From Hydrogenophaga sp. BPS33 (GTDB lineage Bacteria > Pseudomonadota > Gammaproteobacteria > Burkholderiales > Burkholderiaceae_C), in the NCBI RefSeq assembly GCF_009859475.1, contig NZ_CP044549.1, forward strand, positions 5,943,501-6,007,500: a DNA stretch of 64,000 nt, read 5' to 3'. The number at the start of each line of letters is the position of its first letter. The stretch's first letter is position 1. The notes beneath the pieces are model-generated. The model did no database searches and was not told the origin of the DNA. It saw nothing but the letters and a program-made list of their open reading frames with translations. This document shows, in pieces, positions 58,244-64,000 of this stretch. The position numbers and the translations under genes were made by a program.

Positions 58244-59233
58244 ATGAAGATCCAGATCAAGACGTCCCTGGCACGCGCCGCGCTGCTGATTCCGCTGCTG
58301 GCCGCCAACGTTCCCCTTGCGTTCGCGCAGGGCTACCCGAGCGGCACCGTCCGCATGATCGTCCCCTACCCGCCCGGCGGCGGCGTCGACGGCCTGGCGC
58401 GGCCTCTCGCCGACAAGCTCACCGCCCTCTGGGGCAAACCCGTGATCGTTGACAACAAGGCCGGCGCCGCGACCCTCATCGGCAGCGATTTCGTCGCCAA
58501 GGCGAAACCGGACGGCCTCACGCTGCTGTTCACCAGCGATTCCACCGTGACCAGCAACCCGCATCTGTTTGCGCAGATGCCCTTCGACCCGATGAAGGAC
58601 CTGGTGCCGGTCACGCAGCTGATCGACCTTTACCAGATGGTCGTGGTACATCCCTCGGTCAAGGCGAACACCATGAAGGAGTTCGTCGCGCTGGCCAAAT
58701 CGCTGCCCCAGCCAATGAACTACGCCTCATACGGCTCGGGCAGCCAGCCCAACCTGCTGTTCGAGGCCCTGAAGCTGGAAACCGGCATCCGGCTGGAACA
58801 CATTCCGTACAAGGGCATCGCGCCGGCGATCCAGGCCACGCTCTCCAACGAAGTTCAGATGACGCTCGGCGGCGCCGCGACCACCGGCCAGTACTTCGCG
58901 GCCGGCAAGATGAAGCCGCTGGCCATCTCCGCGCCCAAACGCAGCACGGTGCACCCCGACGTGCCCACGCTGGCGGAAGCGGGCTTTCCGGACATCGGGC
59001 CGCGGGCGTGGTTTGGCCTCTTCGCGCCGCGTGGCACGCCGCCGGCCCTGCTCGAGCGGATCAGCCGAGACATCGCAAAAATCATGGCCGATCCGGCTTT
59101 TGACGCTGCGCAGCTCAGCAGCAAGGGCTACCAGCCCGTGGGCAGCACACCACGCGAGTTCGCGGCCTTCGTGGCACAGGACTTCCAGCACAAGGGCCGC
59201 GTGATCAAGGACAGCGGGATCAAGCTGGACTGA
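58244..59233 (+). CDS. Bug-family TTT receptor (esterase operon)
   Basis: A 329-residue periplasmic receptor. The signal peptide is about residues 1-28 (RAALLIPLLAANVPLAFAQ). The mature start is GYPSGTVRMIVPYPPGGGVD, then VDNKAGAATLIGSDFVAKAK, NYASYGSGSQPNLLFEALKL and HIPYKGIAPAIQATLSNEVQ. It is the last gene of the LysR/esterase/VOC/Bug unit, 28 bp after the VOC gene, and is followed by a hairpin terminator. Its likely ligand is an acid or ester taken up for the esterase pathway (inference). No TctA/TctB partner is nearby. Confidence 0.88.
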   Translation: MKIQIKTSLARAALLIPLLAANVPLAFAQGYPSGTVRMIVPYPPGGGVDGLARPLADKLTALWGKPVIVDNKAGAATLIGSDFVAKAKPDGLTLLFTSDSTVTSNPHLFAQMPFDPMKDLVPVTQLIDLYQMVVVHPSVKANTMKEFVALAKSLPQPMNYASYGSGSQPNLLFEALKLETGIRLEHIPYKGIAPAIQATLSNEVQMTLGGAATTGQYFAAGKMKPLAISAPKRSTVHPDVPTLAEAGFPDIGPRAWFGLFAPRGTPPALLERISRDIAKIMADPAFDAAQLSSKGYQPVGSTPREFAAFVAQDFQHKGRVIKDSGIKLD

Positions 59234-59237
59234 TCCC

Positions 59238-59252
59238 GAGGCCGGCGGCCTC
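59238..59252. terminator. Hairpin terminator between convergent Bug and mnhG genes
   Basis: GAGGCC-GGC-GGCCTC begins 5 bp after the Bug stop and overlaps the last 2 bp of mnhG on the other strand. It is followed by a short T-rich stretch (AGTCTTCTT), consistent with a rho-independent terminator reading from the Bug gene. Confidence 0.55.
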
Positions 59253-59655
59253 AGTCTTCTTGCACCGGGTCGCCGGCCTCACGCCGGTCGGGCGGCGGCA
59301 CGTAGCTCAGCGGCGGTGGGATGTCGTCCGCGCCGGGCGGGCTGTTGCGGCGGCGGAACAGCTCGGTGCGGGCCAGAAGGATGGTGGTGACCGGCACGGT
59401 GAGCGACAGGAAGATGATGATCAGCCAGGCGTGCAGCGAGAGCCGCGCGTCCTGCGCCGAGAAGTAGATGATGCTGGCCAGCGTGACGCACCAGGCCGAG
59501 AAGCTGAACGCCAGCGCGGGCGGGTGCATGCGCTGGAAGAAGGTCTTGAAGCGCACCACGCCGATGGCGGCGGTGAGCGTGAAAATGCCGCTGAGAATGA
59601 GCAGCAGCGCCACCGGGATCTCGGCCCAGAGCGACACACCGGCGGGCATCATCAT
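59251..59655 (-). CDS. mnhG: Mrp/Pha cation:proton antiporter subunit G
   Basis: A 134-residue membrane protein with three hydrophobic segments (VALLLILSGIFTLTAAIGVV first), the MnhG/PhaG pattern with VRFKTFFQRMHPPALAFSFS. A hydrophilic Pro-rich tail (about residues 108-134) is longer than usual. It is the last gene of the Mrp antiporter operon, whose subunits form one large complex exchanging Na+ or K+ for H+ for pH and salt homeostasis. The start overlaps the F-subunit stop (ATGA). Confidence 0.9.
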   Translation of the reverse strand: MMMPAGVSLWAEIPVALLLILSGIFTLTAAIGVVRFKTFFQRMHPPALAFSFSAWCVTLASIIYFSAQDARLSLHAWLIIIFLSLTVPVTTILLARTELFRRRNSPPGADDIPPPLSYVPPPDRREAGDPVQED

Positions 59656-59930
59656 TCGATCACCTCGCCGCGCAACAGGAACTTGGCCATGGCCGCCGAA
59701 CTGACGAAGCCGAAGACGGCGATCAGCAGCGCCGCCTCGAAGTACATCGCGCTGCGGTAACGGATCGCCAGCACCATGAGCACCAGCATGCCGATGGTGT
59801 AGATCAGGTCCATGGCCAGCACGCGGTCCTGCGCCGAAGGGCCACGGTACAGGCGCACCAGCGCCAGCGCCATGCCCAGCACGTAACAGGCGAGCGCGAA
59901 GACGATCGCGCCAAACAGAAAGGGGCTCAT
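59652..59930 (-). CDS. mnhF: Mrp/Pha antiporter subunit F
   Basis: A 92-residue protein with three membrane helices. The MrpF pattern is VRLYRGPSAQDRVLAMDLIY, followed by the membrane stretch IGMLVLMVLAIRYRSAMYFE. The start at 59930 is chosen within a longer open frame because it overlaps the E-subunit stop by 4 bp (ATGA) and gives the family length. It is a small structural subunit of the Mrp complex. Confidence 0.9.
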   Translation of the reverse strand: MSPFLFGAIVFALACYVLGMALALVRLYRGPSAQDRVLAMDLIYTIGMLVLMVLAIRYRSAMYFEAALLIAVFGFVSSAAMAKFLLRGEVIE

Positions 59931-60418
59931 TCGAAAATCTCCATCAAGGGGCGCTCGTAGCGGTTCTTGATCAGATCGATCTCGCGCTGCGCATCCTCCA
60001 GGTGAAAGAGGTGCACCAGCAGGGCACTGCGGTCCAACGCGATCTCGGACCAGATGGTGCCCGGGATCACGCACATGATGGCGGCGAGCACCGCCAGCCC
60101 ATTGGGGTCGCGCAGGTCCAGCGGCACGGTGATGAAGCCGCCGCTGGGCATGCGCTCGGCGCGCGCGATCGTGCCGCGCAACACGCGCCAATTCCACTCG
60201 ATCACGTCGAAGCCGACACGCCAGAACAGCTGGAACGCCACCCAGGGGTGGCTGAAGCGCACCGGCGTGGGACGCAGGGATTGCGTGAGCAGCGGCACCA
60301 CCACGGACAGCAGCACCGCCATGAGCCAATTGCCCACGCTGTAAGGGTTGGTGAGCACCAGCCACAGCGCGACCAGCGCGAGCGACAGCAGCGGGGCGGG
60401 GAACAGACGTCGCATCAT
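59927..60418 (-). CDS. mnhE: Mrp/Pha antiporter subunit E
   Basis: A 163-residue membrane protein with the MrpE pattern: two N-terminal helices (LLSLALVALWLVLTNPYSVG), then PWVAFQLFWRVGFDVIEWN and GGFITVPLDLRDPNGLAVLA, where the Pro/Asp-rich turn is diagnostic. The C-terminal part is cytoplasmic (HLEDAQREIDLIKNRYERPL). It overlaps both the D and F genes by 4 bp. Confidence 0.9.
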   Translation of the reverse strand: MMRRLFPAPLLSLALVALWLVLTNPYSVGNWLMAVLLSVVVPLLTQSLRPTPVRFSHPWVAFQLFWRVGFDVIEWNWRVLRGTIARAERMPSGGFITVPLDLRDPNGLAVLAAIMCVIPGTIWSEIALDRSALLVHLFHLEDAQREIDLIKNRYERPLMEIFE

Positions 60419-62148
60419 GGCCGTTGCTCCGGAAGCGATGCCGGCTTGGGAACGCCCAGGCGCTCGGCATTGGTGGGTGTGGGCACGGGTTTGACGGAGA
60501 ACACCGCGTCGATGTATCCGTGCGGCTGGTACAGCGACGCGGCGGTGGACTGGGCATAGCGCATGACGGCTTCACCGCGCACGGTGAACAGCACGCACAA
60601 GGTGATGAGCACCGCGATCGGCAGGACTTCGGCCACGCGCAGCAAGGGCGCACCGCGCCCCAGCGGCGCCCAGAAGAAACGGATGCCGGTGCGCGAGAGC
60701 GCCACCATGGCGAACAGCCCGGAGACGATCACCAGACCGAGGAAGGTCCAGCTGGCCACCGCCACCTCGGGCGCGTCCACCTGCAAGGGCAGCAAGGCCG
60801 AGAGCATGGCGAACTTGCCGATGAAGCCCGAGAGCGGCGGCAGCCCCGCCACCAGCACGGTGCAACAGATGAAGGCCAGCCCCAGCAGCGCGATGGACGC
60901 GGGAATGGCGCGGCCGATCAGCACCTCTTCGTCTTCATCGAGGTTGGCGGTCTTGGCGATCTCCAGATCGGCCAGCGCGAACGGCAGGTGGTCTTCCTCG
61001 TCTTCGGGCGCGCGCTGCACGGCCGGGTCCATGCGCGAGCGGTCCATCAACTCGGCCAACAGGAAGAACGCGGCCACGGCCATGGTGGAGCTGGGCAGGT
61101 AGTACAGCGCGGCGGCGGTGAGTTCGGGCCGCGCGAAACCGATCACCGCCATCAGCGTGCCGGACGACACGATGACCGCAAACCCCGCCAGCCGCGCCGG
61201 GCGCTGGGAGGCCAGCATGCCCAGGGCGCCGAAGACCAGCGTGGCCATGCCGCCCCAGATCAGCCACTGGCTGCCGAAGCCGGACGAGGGCCCCGCATCG
61301 GACGAGAAGAACAGCGTGGACAGGCGCAGCAGCACATAGATGCCCACCTTGGTGAGCAGCGCGAACATGGCCGCCGACGGCGCGCTGGCGCTGGAGTACG
61401 CCCGCACCAGCCAGAAATTGAGCGGCCACATCGCCGCCTTGGCCAGGAAGGCCACGGCAAGGATGGCGCAGGCCGCGTGCAGCAGGGCCCGGTCTTCCAG
61501 TGCCACCTGGGGAATGCGCGCGGCCACGTCGGCCATGTTGAGCGTGCCGGTGACGCCATAGACCATGGACGCGCCGACCAGGAACAGCGAGGACGCGGCC
61601 AGGTTGATGGAGATGTACTGCATGCCCGCCTTCACCCGCGACGGCCCCGAGCCGTGCAGCAGCAGGCCGTAGGACGCTGCGAGCATGACCTCGAAGAACA
61701 CGAACAGGTTGAACAGGTCGCCGGTGAGAAACGCGCCGTTCAGGCCCATGATCTGGATCTGGAACAGCGGGTGGAAATGCGCGCCCGCCTTGTGCCAGCG
61801 CGCCAGCGCGAACAGCAGCGCCATCAAGGCCACGATCGCCGCCAGCAGCAGCATCAAGCCCGAGAGGCGGTCGAGCACCAGCACGATGCCGAAAGGCACG
61901 TCCCAGTTGCCCGGCAGGTACACGCCGAACGCGCTCGGGCCTTCGCTCTGCTTGCTCGACCAGAGCAGGCCCACGGCCACCGCCAGGTTGATCACCACGG
62001 CGAGCAGGCTTAGCGACGCCTTGGTGCGGTGCTTGCGCTCGCCCACGAACAGCAGCAGGCAGGCCGTGACCAGCGGCAACAGAATGGGCGCGATCATCAG
62101 ATGCGGCATGAGCGCCGTGACCGCCGTCGAGAACCATCCTCCGCTCAC
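60415..62148 (-). CDS. mnhD: Mrp/Pha antiporter subunit D (NuoN/NuoM-like)
   Basis: A 577-residue membrane protein of the proton-translocating NADH-quinone oxidoreductase (NuoL/M/N) superfamily, about 14 helices. Family segments include FQIQIMGLNGAFLTGDLFNL, EVMLAASYGLLLHGSG and LAKAAMWPLNFWLVRAYSSA, the last with the functionally important Lys. A hydrophilic loop at about 380-415 (MDPAVQRAPEDEEDHLPFAL) is longer than in many homologues. It starts with GTG, overlapping the C-subunit stop by 4 bp. Confidence 0.92.
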   Translation of the reverse strand: MSGGWFSTAVTALMPHLMIAPILLPLVTACLLLFVGERKHRTKASLSLLAVVINLAVAVGLLWSSKQSEGPSAFGVYLPGNWDVPFGIVLVLDRLSGLMLLLAAIVALMALLFALARWHKAGAHFHPLFQIQIMGLNGAFLTGDLFNLFVFFEVMLAASYGLLLHGSGPSRVKAGMQYISINLAASSLFLVGASMVYGVTGTLNMADVAARIPQVALEDRALLHAACAILAVAFLAKAAMWPLNFWLVRAYSSASAPSAAMFALLTKVGIYVLLRLSTLFFSSDAGPSSGFGSQWLIWGGMATLVFGALGMLASQRPARLAGFAVIVSSGTLMAVIGFARPELTAAALYYLPSSTMAVAAFFLLAELMDRSRMDPAVQRAPEDEEDHLPFALADLEIAKTANLDEDEEVLIGRAIPASIALLGLAFICCTVLVAGLPPLSGFIGKFAMLSALLPLQVDAPEVAVASWTFLGLVIVSGLFAMVALSRTGIRFFWAPLGRGAPLLRVAEVLPIAVLITLCVLFTVRGEAVMRYAQSTAASLYQPHGYIDAVFSVKPVPTPTNAERLGVPKPASLPEQRP

Positions 62149-62489
62149 TCGGCGTCCCCTTGGCCATCCACATGGTCATTGCCGAAGAAGCCCCGCTGCG
62201 CCAGCAGCACCACGAGAAACAGCGCGGTCATGGCGAAGCCGATGACGATGGCGGTGAGCACCAGCGCCTGTGGCATCGGGTCGTCGTACTGCAGCAGCGT
62301 GGCCGGCAGGCCGGGGGTGAGCACCGGTTCGCTGTCTACCGACAGGCGCCCCATGCTGAAGATGAACAGGTTGACGCCGTAGCCCAGCAGGCACAGGCCC
62401 ATGATGACCTGGTACGTGCGGGGACGCAGCATCAGCCAGACGCCGCAGGTGGTGAGGGCACCGATGGCGATCGCCATGACGAGTTCCAT
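62145..62489 (-). CDS. mnhC: Mrp/Pha antiporter subunit C (NuoK-like)
   Basis: A 114-residue NuoK-like protein with three membrane helices. MrpC motifs are YQVIMGLCLLGYGVNLFIFS and DPMPQALVLTAIVIGFAMTA, where the PQALVLTAIVIG core is nearly invariant. It starts at 62489, sharing one base with the stop of the A/B subunit (TGATG), and overlaps the D gene by 4 bp. It is chosen from a longer open frame by family length. Confidence 0.92.
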   Translation of the reverse strand: MELVMAIAIGALTTCGVWLMLRPRTYQVIMGLCLLGYGVNLFIFSMGRLSVDSEPVLTPGLPATLLQYDDPMPQALVLTAIVIGFAMTALFLVVLLAQRGFFGNDHVDGQGDAE

Positions 62490-64000
62490 CAGATGACTCC
62501 TTCTTCGGGTGCGGTGCTCGGGTCCCCAGCCTTCAGGCGCGAGGGGAGTCGGTGGCCGCGCACGGACTGGTGGCCCAGCGCCGTGAGAATGAGCAGGGTC
62601 GCGCCCACCACCAGCGTGAAGACGCCGATGTCGTAGAACAACGCGCTGGCCACGTGGATCTCGCCCAGCAGGGGCAGGTTCAGGTGGGCGGTGTGCGTGG
62701 TGAGAAACGGGTAGCCGAACCAGAACGCCCCCAGGCCGGTGGCGGTGGCGGTGAGCAGGCCGGCCGCGATCCAGCGCTGCGGGCGCAGTCGCATGTTGGC
62801 CTCCACCCACTGCGTGCCCGAGACGATGTACTGCAGGATGAAGGCGGTGGACAGCACCAGCCCGGCCACGAAGCCGCCGCCCGGTTCGTTGTGGCCGCGC
62901 ATGAAGAGGTAGACCGCGATCACCGCCGCGATCGGCAGCAACAGCCGCACCAGCACGGCCGGCACCATGAGGTAGCCCTGCGCGGTGTCCTCGGCCATGC
63001 CCGGGTTGACGAGATCGGTGTCCAGGTCGGCCGGCAATGCCTGCTGCTGCGCCGTGAGCTCGGCGCTTTCCGGCGCGGGCCTGAAGCGCCGCAGCAGCGC
63101 ATAGACCGTGAGCGCCACGATGCCCAGCACCGTGATCTCGCCCAGGGTGTCGAAGCCGCGGAAATCGACCAGCATCACATTGACCACATTGGTGCCACCG
63201 CCTTCGGGCAGGGACCGCTCCAGGAAGAAAGGGGAAATGCTCTGCGGAAAGTCGCGCGTCATCATCGCGTAGGACAGGCCGGCCATGCCGCCGCCAGCGG
63301 CCAGCGCCAGCACCAGGTCGCGCGAGCGCCGGCCCTTGGCCTTGACACGCTCCCACAGCGACTCGCGCAGCTCGATCTCTTCCAGCCGCTTGGGCAGCCA
63401 GCGCAGGCCCAGCAGAATGAGCACCGTGGTCACCGCCTCCACCGAGAGCTGGGTGAGCGCGAGGTCGGGCGCGGAGAACCAGGCGAAGGTGATCACGGTG
63501 GCCAGGCCGGAGACGCTCATGAGCGCCAGCGCGGTGAGCCGGTGGTATTTGGCCTGCCAGACCGCGCCCACCGCCGCGCCGATGCCCACCACCCAGAGCA
63601 GCGCGAACATCGGGGAAAACGTGAGTGTTTCGCGGCTGCCCGCGCTCAGCACCGGGTTGGGCACGGCAAGCCGGAACGCCGCCACCGCACCCACCACCGT
63701 GACCAGCACCAGCAGGAACAACTGGGGCTGCAGGCGCTGCGTGCCGAGCAGGCGCAGCGCGCTGCGGCTCCCGGCGCTCAGGCGCGCCATCACGTGGTGG
63801 TAGGCACGCTTGCCATTGAAAAGGCCCACCACCGGCGTGCGCCGGATGCTGCCGCTGTGCAGGCGCTTGCGCAGCAACAGGTAGAGCGCGATGCCGCCGG
63901 CCAGGGCCAGGAAACTCATGGCCAGCGGCAGGTTGAAGCCATGCCACACGGCCAGGTCGAACGCAGGCAGCGCGCCATTGACCACCGGTGCCGCCGCCGT
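62489..64000 (-). CDS. mnhA: Mrp/Pha antiporter subunit A/B fusion, 5' part outside window
   Basis: 503 C-terminal residues are visible; the start lies beyond base 64000. The visible part covers the end of the NuoL-like A region, the DUF4040/MBH region (LATVITFAWFSAPDLALTQL, VEAVTTVLILLGLRWLPKR) and a full MnhB domain (FRGFDTLGEITVLGIVALTV, LFMRGHNEPGGGFVAGLVLS). It is therefore the fused A+B subunit typical of the Pha-type systems of proteobacteria, usually about 950 residues in total. It heads the A/B-C-D-E-F-G operon. Confidence 0.92.
   Translation of the reverse strand, partial: TAAAPVVNGALPAFDLAVWHGFNLPLAMSFLALAGGIALYLLLRKRLHSGSIRRTPVVGLFNGKRAYHHVMARLSAGSRSALRLLGTQRLQPQLFLLVLVTVVGAVAAFRLAVPNPVLSAGSRETLTFSPMFALLWVVGIGAAVGAVWQAKYHRLTALALMSVSGLATVITFAWFSAPDLALTQLSVEAVTTVLILLGLRWLPKRLEEIELRESLWERVKAKGRRSRDLVLALAAGGGMAGLSYAMMTRDFPQSISPFFLERSLPEGGGTNVVNVMLVDFRGFDTLGEITVLGIVALTVYALLRRFRPAPESAELTAQQQALPADLDTDLVNPGMAEDTAQGYLMVPAVLVRLLLPIAAVIAVYLFMRGHNEPGGGFVAGLVLSTAFILQYIVSGTQWVEANMRLRPQRWIAAGLLTATATGLGAFWFGYPFLTTHTAHLNLPLLGEIHVASALFYDIGVFTLVVGATLLILTALGHQSVRGHRLPSRLKAGDPSTAPEEGVI

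Noticed and set aside
1-64000. CRISPR arrays, tRNA/rRNA genes, IS elements, phage genes, known riboswitches
   Set aside because: I looked for spaced direct repeats, cloverleaf-like sequences, transposase motifs and conserved leader elements and found none that I could support.

Overview
The window is GC-rich, gene-dense DNA from what looks like a Burkholderiales bacterium of the Comamonadaceae (Hydrogenophaga/Acidovorax/Variovorax-like). The reasons are five Bug-type tripartite-tricarboxylate receptor domains, frequent ATGA/GTGA start-stop overlaps, a Burkholderiales-style phthalate cluster, a PhaA-G/Mrp antiporter and long GC-rich inverted repeats between convergent genes. The genus cannot be fixed from sequence alone. 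No rRNA, tRNA, CRISPR array, insertion sequence or phage gene was seen.

Layout. 0-5.1 kb: two tandem small GNAT acetyltransferases (the first cut by the window edge), a MarC membrane protein, a BCCT osmolyte transporter, a SulP anion transporter and an acyl-CoA thioesterase. 5.2-11.5 kb: a phthalate 4,5-pathway module (Rieske oxygenase, 4,5-dihydroxyphthalate decarboxylase, dihydrodiol dehydrogenase, FMN/2Fe-2S reductase, a MarR regulator and a Bug receptor). Both of its promoters carry the same CTTAG-N4-CTAAG palindrome on top of good -35/-10 elements. 11.5-16.5 kb: hemerythrin, a small unknown protein, malate synthase G and a HipBA toxin-antitoxin pair. 16.5-21.3 kb: an IclR regulator with a 20-bp perfect palindrome facing an HMG-CoA-lyase-type lyase and a CaiB CoA-transferase, then a LysR regulator and an FMN reductase. 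A 71-bp perfect inverted repeat follows.

21.3-36.2 kb: an SRPBCC protein and a PAP2 phosphatase, then a long plus-strand aryl polyene (APE/xanthomonadin-type) operon. It encodes two ACPs, a ketosynthase, a COG4648-like membrane protein, an AMP ligase, two hotdog dehydratases, an LpxL-type acyltransferase, a LolA-like protein, an MMPL exporter, an alpha/beta hydrolase, a polysaccharide deacetylase, a methyltransferase, a ketosynthase plus chain-length-factor pair and a ketoreductase. 36.2-48.1 kb: acid catabolism genes interrupt the pigment pathway. These are a DHDPS-family lyase, an enolase-superfamily dehydratase, two Bug receptors, GntR and LysR regulators, a lyase/CaiB/hydratase operon, and a PrpF isomerase fused in frame to a Bug receptor domain without a signal peptide. 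48.1-54.7 kb: phospholipase A1, a second inverted repeat, then a minus-strand operon that appears to hold the missing pigment functions: flavin halogenase, XanB2-like chorismatase, acyltransferase, glycosyltransferase and a CPA2 antiporter.

54.9-59.2 kb: a LysR regulator, carboxylesterase, glyoxalase-like protein and Bug receptor in one direction. 59.2-64 kb: a minus-strand Mrp/Pha Na+(K+)/H+ antiporter operon (G, F, E, D, C and part of A/B). The chorismatase would turn chorismate into hydroxybenzoate, the AMP ligase would load it on an ACP, and the ketosynthase/reductase/dehydratase set would extend it to a polyene. Acyl- and glycosyltransferases would attach the product to a lipid, and the LolA/MMPL pair would move it to the outer membrane. 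The halogenase suggests that the pigment may be brominated or chlorinated.
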